Assembly: GCA_015039365.1 (NCBI GenBank)
Contig: WION01000024.1
Location: 310,001 to 374,000 of the forward strand
Length of the DNA stretch: 64,000 nt
Direction of reading: 5' to 3'
Source of the DNA: Amanita rubescens
Lineage: Eukaryota; Basidiomycota; Agaricomycetes; Agaricales; Amanitaceae
In this document: positions 53,040 through 63,893 of the stretch, in pieces
Layout of the letters: every line of letters starts with the position of its first letter
Position numbering within the stretch: position 1 is the stretch's first letter
The notes under the pieces: generated by a model
What the model was told of the DNA's origin: nothing
Seen by the model: the letters and a program-made list of their open reading frames with translations, nothing else
Database searches by the model: none
Program-made: the position numbers and the translations under genes

Positions 53040-53340
53040 TGATTAAGTGCGCTTCTCGATGAACGCAGTTGCGCCCAGCATGTGACGCTATTTGGCAGGG
53101 CATGCATAAAACACAACTCGTGTTATTATGACACACACACGCAGCGCAAAGCGTCGCCATGCACGGGACTCGTGAAGCTGTGTCCCTACAGGGTCCCGCC
53201 ATCGCTTTCTTCGTCAGCATAACATGGATAGGGCCAAAGTCTCCGCTTCCCCAATGCCGCTGGCCTGTGTCCAGTTTGACCCTTCCCGTAAAGACAAGAT
53301 GTTTAAGAGGGAAAGGTTGAATAGGAATACTCGTTCATAG
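53040..53340. repeat. Segment duplicated at 56440-56760
   Basis: Diverged direct repeat: both copies contain a CTCGTGTTAT word, a CACGGGRCTYGTGAAGC word, then AAGACAAGATGTTT or AAGAACAAGATGCTTTT. In the 56-kb copy one plus frame reads MPSYTGLVKQLPDKVLALL, which looks like the start of an F-box, but neither copy is intact. Confidence 0.55.
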
Positions 53341-53469
53341 CTGCCAATCATGACCTACAGGTCGACGACTAGATCAATCCGATGGGACCATCGAGGATGT
53401 AAGAAGACATACGCGGTTGCAGTAGTCAATGGCATAACAATAACCGCAAATGGGAAAGATTACTGTTAG

Positions 53470-53770
53470 GCCGGCTGGTTAGATTTGGTTGCGATTCGGG
53501 GAGGCCGAGAATAGGACATACCACGGCCAACCTCGACAAAGCGAAGCTCCCCTTAGTAGCTCGCTTTAGTAATGTCGCCGTAATGTAGAATTACAAGGGG
53601 AGTTCGGCCGCTGCTCTACATGACCGTGGTGGAGACGTCATCCAGCCCGTATCGCAAGCATCCATCCAAAGCGGGCATTTCTGCCGTTCATCCTGACTTG
53701 AAACAGCACCCAGCACCTAGTCTTGAGTATTCATACATGCAAACTGATGTAGTGGTACTTACTGTTGATG
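53470..53770 (-). repeat. Dispersed 0.5-kb repeat, copy R3 (inverted, partial)
   Basis: The reverse complement is colinear with the first 0.3 kb of R1 and R2, sharing AACAGTAAGTACC, GTATGAATACTCAAG and AAATGCCCGCTTTGGATGG blocks. Confidence 0.7.
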
Positions 53771-53794
53771 CTATGCCTTGGTACTGCTGTGCTT

Positions 53795-54075
53795 GAGCTA
53801 GCGTCTAAGAACGGCTGATGCCAGCAGTCATTCCAACCCCATGAGTGAGGGAGATGATGTCGTCTGCGGGATACGACGCTATATGGGCGAGCCACACGTA
53901 TGTTATCATGACAGAGCGCACCATTGGTCAGGCCTGTGGAAACCTGAACCTGGCAGGGCCCTTCCAAGTAGCGTCTAGCCTCCTTCATTCTCGCTCGCCC
54001 TCACCGCAAACCTCCGCTTCTAAATCGCTTAGGGCAAAAATCTTACTTTTCGTGGTCGCTTGGCTTTTGATCATG
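53795..54075 (+). pseudogene. ERV41-derived fragments
   Basis: 53795-53885 resembles the exon-4 fragment at 57140 (shared GCGTCTAAGAACGG-like and GAGGGAGATG words). 53985-54075 reads LLFVVAWLLIMNDL, resembling the first membrane helix of ERV41. The order is reversed relative to the gene, so rearrangement is required. Assignment of the second piece is tentative. Confidence 0.4.
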
Positions 54076-54148
54076 AACGATCTGATTCACGTAGAACAGA
54101 GCGATTAGCAGTCGGCGTTCAGGTGCGGCAGAGTCGCTCCCGGTCGAA

Positions 54149-54574
54149 ATGGAACGTATGAGACGAATAAAGCGAGGAAACAAGAAAACCTATTACTTGA
54201 TAAACACAATGGTACGCGTAGGTGAGAAAGGTGCTGACCGGGAAAGGCCCATTTCAAACTTTGTGTTGACCAAAGACCTAGGTGTGGTGCTAGTTCCTGA
54301 GCAGGCGACGTTGACTGGGGTTTATCAAGATCCCCAGGACGTCTTCAGCGAAGCTTTTCGGTCCCGAGCCGTTGCTCTGTTCAAGTCTCTTGATGAGAAT
54401 GCTAGCACGTTGAGCAAAGGAACAAAAACCAAACATACCAGAGAGCCCCTAACACCCGTTTCAGTCACCCAAGTTCGGTGGAACACTGGAATCCGACGGC
54501 CCGATGCCTTCCGACGCGCCTCAAATCTCTCTTGGCAAAATTGCAAGAAACGCGGCGGGTGGGCGAAGGGATGA
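54149..54574 (+). CDS. Hypothetical protein, 141 residues
   Basis: A single ATG-initiated frame. The protein is basic (RRIKRGNKK at the N-terminus) with a middle FVLTKDLGVVLVPEQATL segment and a KRGGW end. No domain, signal peptide or membrane helix was recognised. It lies between ERV41-derived debris and an oxygenase gene and could be a fragment of a larger gene; coding status is unsure. Confidence 0.3.
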   Translation: MERMRRIKRGNKKTYYLINTMVRVGEKGADRERPISNFVLTKDLGVVLVPEQATLTGVYQDPQDVFSEAFRSRAVALFKSLDENASTLSKGTKTKHTREPLTPVSVTQVRWNTGIRRPDAFRRASNLSWQNCKKRGGWAKG

Positions 54575-54895
54575 CCGCACTTTTGATAAGCTTGCGAGCA
54601 GCGGTGGGAGACTAATGGTTGAATGAAGATAAGAATGTTTGTTAGATAAGACGAATGAGACGGTGAACGGTGCACGTGCCACTAATCTCGTACCCAGATG
54701 TTGAGTCGGGCCGGTTCACATGTAAGAACTTGTGCATCGAAAAAAAATGGTGCGAATGCTTTTGCGTTGAGCGAGTCGAGAGGATGTCCGCTTATTGCAG
54801 GAGGACTAGACCGAACCTCCCGATCTGGAAACCGTCACAGTGAAACTTAAACTTAAAGGAGTGCGTGATCGTTTCTCTCTCTGTCCGAATCCACC

Positions 54896-56369
54896 ATGTC
54901 CCAAGCCCTTCCAGAAGAACAACTCAAATCTCTTCAAAGTTTAATTGCTCACCATCCTCCATTCTGTAGTGGAACGTTGCCAGTCACTCAGAACGACTTG
55001 GTCTTGTACTACGGAAGGGAGGAAAACGCTTGGTACCCTGCTCATCGATTCAGACAATCACTCCCTGACAATAGAGTTGCAGCCGGTTGAACCTTTTCCA
55101 CCCTTCTCAGGAAGCACTACAGCGATTATCCAGGGCATGCGATCCTGCTACGTTCGGGTTAAACAAAGAAGATGTATATGATGAATCATATAGGAAAGCT
55201 GGAAAGCTGAGCTCTGGCGAATTCTGTCCAACCCTTGATGTCGTCAGCTGTAAGCTCGTGAATATCGTACGCGAAAATCTGCTGTACGGGCATCAAGCCC
55301 AGAGGCAAGTGCGAGCGGAACTCTACAATCTGAACGTTTATGGTCACTCCCTAGTCTGATCATCAATTATCGTTTCTGATGTTGTATTAGGTGAAAATTC
55401 GTTCTTCAAGGCGCATGTTGATACACCTCGTAGTACTCACATGTTCGGCTCACTCGTCGTTTTCTTTCCGACCTCCTATAAAGGCGGAAGTCTTGTCATG
55501 AGGCGAAATGGAGAAGAATGGTCTTTTGATGCTGCAAAAGAACTCGCTGAATGTGAAGAGCCCCACATCGCCTATGTCGCCATTTACAGCGACGTCGAAC
55601 ATGAGGTGTCTACAGTCACATCTGGATATCGGGTTACTGTCACATACAATCTCTACTTCGATGATGAAGCCTCAGCTCCTACGTTTTCGGCCCCTTTGTC
55701 CCCTGGCGCCACCAAGTTTAGGGACAAACTTGAGACTCTCCTCCTCGATTCCACATTTCTTCCTAATGGCGGATTGCTAGGCTTTGACATGGAACATTAC
55801 TATCCAGTGCAAAATGACACTAGTACTTATGTTGACCTTCGCCATGTTGGACAATGTCTTAAGGGAACGGACGCAGAAATCATGGCAATCGCAAACTATC
55901 TTTCACTTCACGTCTCGGTTAGGGGGTTGGTCACTTTCGATGAAGAAGATGGTACACTCTTGGCAATCGAAAATGAAATTCCTGCCTTCAATGCATTTGG
56001 GTTTTCCGATGATGGCGAGAATGCTCCTGGTTACCTCATTTCAGAAGGTGCTAAGGTCGTGGAAGTTAGCAAATATGACGATCACCGAAGGCACATGCAT
56101 GTTAACTGGGTCACACGACCATCGAAGTTGAACCAAAAGTCCAAAATGTACGCCTATTACGGCAACGGGGCACAGGCAGCATACAGCTATAATTCATTTT
56201 GTCTTTTCGTTGAAGTCGGCATCCCTGGCCAGCGGTCTTTGCGACCGGATCTAAAGAAACCAGATGGCCCCGATTCCGAAGATAGGTATGGTGAAGTTGT
56301 TGCGTTCACTGATTCTCAAGATTAACAAATTCGAACAGCAACGACGATTCCGATGAATATGAATATTGA
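54896..56369 (+). CDS. 2OG-Fe(II) dioxygenase, prolyl 4-hydroxylase-like
   Basis: The ATG lies in CCACCATGTC. Exons 54896-55032, 55077-55342, 55391-56285 and 56339-56369 give 442 residues. The second acceptor could be TAG or the next AG; only the latter keeps the frame. Without the last intron the protein ends at 56325. Visible blocks: PPFCSGTLP, ACDPATFG, DESYRKAGKL, ELYNLNVYG, then FFKAHVDTPR (HxD iron ligands) and FGSLVVFFPT, and YSDVEHEVSTVTSGYRVTVTYNL with the distal iron histidine and the arginine that binds 2-oxoglutarate. The core is complete. The proposed acidic C-terminus is SNDDSDEYEY. Substrate and pathway are unknown; the family is expanded in mushroom fungi. Confidence 0.78.
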
Positions 56370-56439
56370 TTCAAGTCTTGTACTGTACTGTAATTACTTT
56401 CATGTTGTATGAACATCTCGACTGCCTTGATGCATCGAT

Positions 56440-56760
56440 GAGAGGCGCGATACGAGTGATCAGCAATTTGACCACGGCAGAGGATGATACATCGCAGGGT
56501 ACGCGTAAAGCGCGTCTCGTGTTATGCACAAGTACGGTCCAAAATGCCTTCATACACGGGGCTTGTGAAGCAGCTTCCTGACAAGGTCCTTGCATTGCTT
56601 CTCAAAGTCATCCCTCTATGTTCGCTTTGCCTTTTCACGCGTAAGAACAAGATGCTTTTAAAGGGAAGGTTGGCGGGACACGGCACCGATCGTGACCTGT
56701 TGCTTGAAGAATGTATTAAATAATCCGATGACATCAGTCGAAAAATATAAGAGGGTGTGG
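56440..56760. repeat. Segment duplicated from or to 53040-53340
   Basis: Second copy of the module described at 53040. With the ERV41 fragments that follow each copy, it forms direct repeats on either side of the oxygenase gene. Confidence 0.55.
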
Positions 56761-57139
56761 TCAATGATTTTGACTTCAACGATTACAAGGAATTGTCTGA
56801 GGATGTGTCCGATTTGAGGACTCGAAAAGACTACTTACTACCTTCAGGTCAACTTATGTCGCGATTCGGGGGACAGTAAAGCACGTACCACCGTCTCGAA
56901 AAAGCATTCAAACTCAAGTCTTCCATAGCATATCTTCAAGGTTTCCAAATTCCATGTTGTCGATTTACAAATTACAATTTACAAGGCGTTGGGATTCGTC
57001 GCTCTGCGTGATACTGGCGAAGACGACATCCACCCAACGACCTCATCTATACTTCAATGAGCATTGATTCCATAGAATACGAACAATGCTGCTTTGCGTA
57101 CTCTTTTATGCCCGAGACTTGGAGCCTTTGTACTTGAGT

Positions 57140-57260
57140 AGCCGCTGGCGTCGGAGAACGGTGGATGCCGCCTTAATTTTCAAGCCCATGCCCAACCACA
57201 AGCCTGAGGGAGATGTAAGTTGTCGTCTAGGGATAATGACGCTAGGTATCGAGTTACAGG
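57140..57260 (+). pseudogene. ERV41 exon-4 fragment in the duplicated block
   Basis: GCGTCGGAGAACGGTGGATG and the following TTTCAAGCCCATGCCCAACC, GAGGGAGATG and GAGTTACAGG words match ERV41 44300-44410 up to the exon-4 splice site. It precedes the ARG7 pseudogene in the same order as in the intact locus. Confidence 0.65.
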
Positions 57261-57468
57261 CAGGAGCGTCGTTGCTGTAGAGGCGAGCGGTGGGCAAGTC
57301 GGTCTGCGCGTAGAGTGCCCCGCGGTCGGACTCCACGACGAAGGTAGTGCAGTGAAACTGAATCCACTCCTCGAGCAAAATGGCATCTAGCCAGGCCTCT
57401 TTCAAGTTTCATGACATCCGCTCCCAAATCGCACATATACAATCTCAAAATGCCCAACTACCGTAGGA

Positions 57469-58999
57469 GAGCCGAGGGTCACTGTCAATCCGCCACCTTC
57501 AAGCGATTGTCTACCACCACCGTCAAACTCACCCCTTCCAAATCATCCCTTCACGAACCCATCCCATATCCTCGGGCCATCTTCACCAGAATTCACGCAG
57601 AAATCGAGAAAAACGCCTCCGCCCTCCGCCTTGGCCGTCATGCTCTCCACTTCTCCTCGTCCAACATCCGCAGCAACAGCGTCCGGAACACGTTCAAAGT
57701 CACCCCTGTCATCGTTTCTGAAGACGTTTTGTAAGAATGAAGGGAGGGCGGGAGATCGCTGTAAATAGCGGTTGTGCGAACGCCGGAGAAGAAGAGGTTA
57801 GAGACTTCGTGGAAGATGGTCAAGGCTACGGATGAACCTCTCCGTACGCTTCCCGTCGAGTTTCAAGAACGAGAAGCACACGCCGAGAGAGAAACGCTCG
57901 TCATATCGTCGAGACTGATAGGCCAACATGTCCCGAACTGAGTCCATCCTCTCCTCTCTTTCCTTACTCAAACCCGCTTCGTCGTCTCTCTCCTCGTCGT
58001 TCACCTCTTGGGGAGAATGCAGCGAAAGCGTTTGTGGAGACGGATACGTTCCTCAAACTCCGCGAGAGGACGTTCGAAATCGGTGGAAAGACCTACAACC
58101 TTACGGGGATAGAAGGTGTTGGGATGATTCATCCTGATATGCGGCCCCCGAAAAGGTCTGGGTTTTCCAATACGCATGGTGGGGGCTGCACGCGACGCAA
58201 CGCTTGGGATGCATCTAGACGGCCGCATCCGTCTCTCCGTGAAGTCTCCGAGCGCTATCATCCTACGTCGTACACAGGAGCTTCAACTCTATCACTGTGG
58301 ATGGGGAAATGTCGACAAACGATAAATCATTGCGCTCCGAACGGAGCAGGGGCACTGAAAGCCCCCGAGATTGACGAAGAAACGGATAAAGAGTCATATC
58401 GAGTATTTAGGGACGAGTTGACGACGTTCACGCAGGTTTTGGCGCAGTTGGCTGTTAGGGATGGGGAGAGGGCAACTCGGAAGTTTGTGAAGATTGCGGT
58501 CAAAGTACGGTTTCCCAATTTTGCTCGAGCTGAGATATGAATATGTATCCTCACTAGGGTGCACCGCATTATGAAAATGCGCATGCCATCGCGTCAAATA
58601 TATCTGCACTGGTCAAGACTGCTTTATACGGACATCGACATCATTCATTCCAAGTCATCTAACTCATGAAATTAACGGTTGGGGTCGCATTCTCTCCGCA
58701 GCAGGATTAGTCCCTGTCTTCTCCGTCTGTTCCGAGGCTCGAGATTGATCCTACACGAGCATCTGTCACATTTTTTCCAGCTGTTGTTTCCGAACCATTC
58801 TCTTGACCAATGACGAACCCGAGAATGTTGATGAAGGGACGCGCGAAAAATCCTGAGATGGAGGACATAAATATAGAAGTTGGTCTCGAGCAGGGTGGTG
58901 AACCTGCGATGTATTGAACTTGTGATTTTAGCTATGTGAGTAACTCCGTGGTTGGTCGTCACTTGGTTTGACATTTCCGTAGGAATATTGTTAGAATAA
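57469..58999 (+). pseudogene. ARG7 pseudogene, copy 2
   Basis: Colinear with ARG7 from its presequence (LKRFSSTITV against FKRLSTTTVK) to the last exon. Blocks include SVRNTFKVTPVIVSEDVL, LRERTFEIGGKTY, then GMIHPDMRPPKRSGFSNTHGG and EIDEETDKESYRVFRDELT, near-identical to the gene but spread over several frames. Stops and indels occur throughout, for example after EDVL. Intron sequences are retained at the same places (GTACGGTTT after the fourth block), so it arose by DNA duplication. It lies between an ERV41 fragment and an ankyrin block, as in 44.3-50 kb. Confidence 0.88.
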
Positions 59000-59360
59000 A
59001 TGGAGACGAGGAGCTAGGATGTGCTAACAGGCTGACCATGTTACTATTAAATATATTCCAATGCGAGTGTGCTGATGCAACTAGAAGACAAAATAAGACA
59101 TTGTTGGTGCAAACCTGATACATATGTACATGCAACAAGTGGACCGTCATACATATTGTTCACTGGTCTATATTAGTTCTAACGTGTGCATTACCAAAAA
59201 TTTGACTTGATCATTTCATTGACTACTGATTTGCTTGACAGGTTATCTTGACCACTTCTTAACATGTAGATTTGTTAAAATGCCTGGTTTTGAAATAAAT
59301 TACATTTTTCAAATAAGAACAGCTGCATAGTCTGGGATCCATGAATTGTATGTTTATGGA
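59000..59360. other. Interval equivalent to 47566-47914
   Basis: Diverged copy of the ARG7-ankyrin intergenic region; no separate gene. Confidence 0.55.
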
Positions 59361-61617
59361 TTATTTCTGCTTGGCTCCATGTTTTAGCAATAAGTCTACA
59401 ATCCAATAATGATCTATATCTGAGGCAGCTTGAAAAGCAGTTTCAATGTGTTCTTGCTTAACACCATGATTTAGTAACAGTTTCACAATAGGAACATGTC
59501 CTCTAATGCATGCTGCCTGCAGAGCATTGCAAACCACTGCTTGATGTAGTATGCCATTATGTGCCCATTTAATCTCCACAGCATGAGTGTTGGAGATGGC
59601 CTCAGCCCCACATCTCAGGAGTATTTGTACCATGATTGCATGACCGTTAAATGATGCAGCTTGAAGAGCACTTCCATAGCATCCTCCCTGTGCATTCACA
59701 TCTGCACCTTTTTCAATCAGGAATTGAACAATGTCATGATGTCCCTCTGCTGATGCAGCCTGAAGAGCATTTCCATAGTATCCTCCTTGTACATTTACAT
59801 CTGCACTTTTTTCAAGAAGCAGTTGAACAATCACCTTATGCCCTCCTGCTGATGCAGCTTGGAGAGCATCTGCATACAATCCTCTCTGTGAAACCACATC
59901 TGCTCTTCCATAAAGGGGCCATGGTTTAACAATTTCATTATGCCCCCCATATGATGCAGCTTGAACACCATGTTCATAAAGTCCTCCTTGTAGTGCATCA
60001 GCTAATGCAGCCTGAAGAAGATTTCCATACACCCCTCCCTGAGCATTGACATCTGCACTTTTGTCAACCAGGAATTGAGCAATGCCATGTTGTCCTAAGC
60101 TTGATGCAGCCTTAAGAAGACCTCCATGAAGACCTCCCTGTGCATTCACATCTGCTCCTTTTTCAAGTAGTTGAATAATCACATTATGTCCCTTTGCTGC
60201 TGCTGCCTGAAGAGTGTTTTCACATTCTCCCTGTGCATTCACACCTGCACCTTGCTCAAGAAGTAGTTGAACAATCTCATTATGCCCCTCAGCTGATGCA
60301 GCCTGAAGTGCATTTCCATAGTGTCCTCCCTGTGCATTCACATCTGCTCCTTCTTCAAGAAGTAGTTGAACAACCTCATGATGCCCTCTTGCTGATGCAG
60401 CCTGAAGAGAATTTCCATAATGTCCTCCTTGTTTATTCACATCTATGCCTCTTTCAAGAAGTAGTTGGACAATCTCACTATGCCCCCTTCGCCTGAAGAG
60501 AATTTCCATAATGTCCTCCTTGTTTATTCACATCTATGCCTCTTTCAAGAAGTAGTTGGACAATCTCACTATGCCCCCTTCCTGATGCAGCTTGAAGAGC
60601 ATGCCCATAATAGCCTCCCTGTACATTGACATCAGCCCCTTTGTCAAGCAACAATTTAACAATCTTGTTATGCCCTTTTTGTGATGCAACCAGAAGAGCA
60701 TTTCCATAAAGTCCACCTTGTGCATTCACATCTGCACCCCTTTCAAGCAGTAATTGTACAATCTCATCATGCCCTCCTTGTGATGCAGCCTGGAGAGCAT
60801 TTCCATAATGTCCTCCCTGTACATTCACATCTGCCCCTCTTTCAAGAAATAGTTGAACAATCTGATTATGCCCTCTTGCTGATGCAACCTGAAGAGCATT
60901 TCCATGTTTCCCTCCCTGTGCACTCACATCTGCACCTCTTTCTAGAAGCAGTTTAACAATCTCAATATGTCCCCCTGATGATGCAGCTATGAGAGCATTT
61001 ACATGTTCTCCTCCCTGTGCATTCACATCTGCTCCTCTGTCAAGCAGCAGGACAACAATCTCATTATATCCTTGTGATGCAGCCTGAAGGGCATTTCCAT
61101 AATATCCTCCCTGTGCATTCACATCTGCATCTTTTTCAAGCAGCAGCTTAACAATATCATTATGCCCTCCTTGTGATGCAGCCTGAAGTGCATTTCCATA
61201 ATGTCCTCCTTGTGCATTCACATCTGCTCCTTTATCAAGTAGCAGTTTAACAATCTTACCATGTCCCCCTTGTGATGCAGCCTGAAGAGCATTTCCATAA
61301 TGACCTCCCTGTACATTAACATATGCTCCTTTGTCAAGCAACAGTTTAATAATCTCATCATGCCCTCCTTGTGATGCAGCCTGAAGAGCATGTCCATAAT
61401 GTCCACCTTTTGCATTGACATATGCTCCTCTGTCAAGCAGCAGTTTAACAGTCTCATTATGTCCTCCTTGTGATGCAGCCTGCAGAGCATGTTTATAATG
61501 ACCACCTTCTGCATTCACATATGCTCCTTTGTCAAGCAGCAGTTTAGCAATCTCATTATGTCCTCGTTCTGATGCAGCCTGGAGAGCATTTCCATAAATT
61601 CCTCCTTGTGCATTCAC
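59361..61617 (-). pseudogene. Ankyrin block of a second NLR, truncated and frameshifted
   Basis: Two overlapping minus-strand frames (61617-60478 and 60509-59361) carry about 20 ankyrin repeats nearly identical to the NLR at 47915, including the same LLKHGAKQK end. A perfect 91-bp tandem duplication at 60400-60581 (not a multiple of three) splits the frame. The 5' end is cut at 61617 by an LTR retrotransposon, so no NACHT domain remains. Relative to the first copy, this one has extra or rearranged repeats (for example HGIAQFLVDKSADVNAQGG and VSQRGLYADALQ). Without promoter and N-terminus it is probably dead. Confidence 0.82.
60400..60581. repeat. Perfect 91-bp tandem duplication within an ankyrin repeat
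   Basis: 60400-60490 and 60491-60581 are identical. It shifts the reading frame by one base; either very recent or an assembly artefact. Confidence 0.9.
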
Positions 61618-62047
61618 TGTTACAAACGTACGTCATGGCCTATCTTTTTCTTATTTTATCGTCTATAATATCCCTCCTACGTCACTGTTTGCATATGCGT
61701 TCCTTCTGGAACATTCATCGTTTATCATATGCTATTTCATTTTATCACATGCATGTCGATTATCACATGTAAACCGTTTCATTATCACATGCGACCGTTT
61801 TGTTATCACATGCATTCCTACTTACCATATTTGCGTATGTACCTTGTACTATATAAAACACGCAAATATACGACTAGACCTCAGTCTAGTTTTAACAGTC
61901 AAAATCTGTCTCGTTATCGTCTAAGCTCCCTTGAGGACTTATCCGATAACGCTCTTATTCTTTGAATGTTCTTAAGTGCCGGAACTCCCTTGAGGAACCT
62001 ACGGTACCTGATAGGCTTGACTTATCAGTGAACGAACAAACGTAACA
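61618..62047 (+). repeat. 5' LTR (430 bp)
   Basis: Starts TGTTACAAACGT and ends ACAAACGTAACA, giving the short terminal inverted repeat TGTTAC/GTAACA. Contains four TTATCACATG elements (61742, 61760, 61782, 61803) and a TATA box. Confidence 0.85.
61850..61858 (+). promoter_or_regulatory. LTR TATA box
   Basis: TATATAAAA lies 33 nt before 61883, where the sequence complementary to the primer-binding site begins, consistent with transcription starting near 61880. Confidence 0.6.
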
Positions 62048-62048
62048 A

Positions 62049-62060
62049 TAAAACTAGACT
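62049..62060 (+). other. Candidate self-priming primer-binding site
   Basis: TAAAACTAGACT, one base after the LTR end, is the perfect complement of AGTCTAGTTTTA at 61883-61894 in the LTR, near the expected 5' end of the transcript. This is the arrangement of self-primed Tf1/sushi-type elements; no tRNA-like site was seen. Confidence 0.65.
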
Positions 62061-62103
62061 CCTCTCCGAGCACGATAGCTTTAACGCTCTCACCTCCCCA
62101 CAT

Positions 62104-63893
62104 TCACAATTGCTCCACGACAATCTAAAAGTACCCCTCCGAATAACGCCAAACGAAACCCCCTTGACCATCTCTATTATCTCGATGGACATTCCATCCA
62201 TTGGGATAAACGAGAAAACGGCTGGTGTTATATCGCTTCAGGAAAACCCGTACCAGGTCACCAGTTTTGGGTAAAACAAAAACTTGGAAGACCACCAAAT
62301 CAATCCTTCCCATTCGAAGGAGGATTATATCTAAACGAACGCAAACTTGCCTTTCACGAAGACAGTAAACGTTGGTACGCCACTGAATCGGAAACAGGAG
62401 AAGAACCGTACTTTATCAGAGACGAATATTTCGAAGGAGAACCCTTCATAGGAGGAAAAGAGGAGTTATCACGAACCGCGCTACAACGTTGGAAGAAAGT
62501 GAACGAACCAGAAACCATGACCACTAGTCAAGAAACTCCCATCGTATCACCACATATCCATTACAGAGAAAGTGCCGAACCGTCAGGAGAGTCCAATAAA
62601 GAAGACGATAAAAACTCTCTCTCTGAACAAGAGAAAGAAGAAGAATCCCAGGATAAACTTGAATACGCACCTGGAACCGAAGACGTTGTTATACCCACAG
62701 TCGAACAATGAGTTGAAGACGAAACCTCAGCTCAACTCATCGCTTCCTTATCCCTTGTAACCGAATCAAGACTCGAAGCTACACGACCCGCACCATTACC
62801 CCCTGTTACTTTTCCATATTTGTCTACCCCACCAATCAATCCATTTCTCTCTAGGAAAGGAAAAGAACGAGATATGAGTGGATCTGGACCAGGACCCCGG
62901 ACCGAACCAAGGTCAGATCTACCGAAGATCAAACCTCCTAAACCGTTCGAAGGAGATCGAAAATATCTCAATCCGTTCATAGCAAAAGCTGAATTATTCA
63001 TGAAAATGAATAAGATGACAGACGCCCAAGATAAGATACAGTTCATTATGTATCATATCGACGGCAATGCTCAACAATGGCGCGACAACAAAATAACTGA
63101 ATATGATGCCGAAACGACAAAATACGCCGACTATGACGCTTTCATTAAAGAACTAAAAGAAGATTGGGGACAAGTAGACGAAGCAGGACTAGCCATGCAC
63201 AGATTACTCACATGGAGAAAACTCCCGAAGCAATCAATTAATCAATATATCGCGCGCATCGATCGAGATATCAATTTAGCCAAAATCACCGATGATACGA
63301 CGAAATGTCATCTCCTAGTCCTGGGATTACCAAACACCTTACGAGAAAAACTACGACTAGGAGGTGCCCTGACAACTTATAAATCATTACGAACTCGTAT
63401 CCTTGACATAGAAGTGGCAAACACATTATTCTCCACTTTTGGCCAAGTTAAAGAACTTGATGACAAAATGGAAGTCCATGAGGCCATATTAGAATTGAAC
63501 CAACAAGCGCGACGAATGCAGATTGCGGAAACCTCCACAGATTGGGTAAAAACTGCTGTATGTTATGGATGCGGAAAAACAGGACATTTAATCTCGGATT
63601 GCCCTAATCCAAAAAAGAAACGACAAAATCTTGGGAATAAACGAGGAAGGGCAGCCCCTAAAGGACAGTTTCGAGGAAAACCACGTGGACGAAACAGTAA
63701 CCGCGACAAAGGAAAGGGAAAAGGAAAACAAATCAGAGTGCTGGATGCGGATAGCGGTGAAGACAACAATGGCTCGTCAAGTGAAGAATCCGACAGTGAA
63801 AACGACGAAAACCAGAGAATCGCCGTCATACGAGAAATGGCGAAAACATTACCATGCAGCGCCCGCCGAAAATTAAACAAAAAGGGTTTTTAG
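62104..63893 (+). CDS. Retrotransposon Gag, with one in-frame stop
   Basis: One frame is open from about 62104 except for a TGA at 62709-62711. The leader part encodes LDHLYYLDGHSIHWDKRENG and RDEYFEGEPFIGG; no ATG occurs in it before 62517. After the stop come the capsid-like block (KPPKPFEGDRKYLNPFIAKA, MYHIDGNAQQWRDN, WGQVDEAGLAM), the zinc knuckle CYGCGKTGHLISDC (CX2CX4HX4C) and a basic then acidic tail, ending with TAG at 63891-63893. The first ATG after the stop is at 62874. The TGA may be decay of CGA, or the long Gag may depend on readthrough or another start. Gag packages element RNA. Confidence 0.85.
63884..63890 (+). promoter_or_regulatory. Candidate -1 ribosomal frameshift site
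   Basis: The heptamer G GGT TTT is in the Gag frame immediately before the TAG and fits X XXY YYZ. Slipping by -1 leads directly into the open Pol frame. Confidence 0.5.

Noticed and set aside
52711..53220. Minus-strand ORFs as a separate gene
   Set aside because: No domain, and the region is a diverged copy of 56.4-56.8 kb with stops in the homologous frame.
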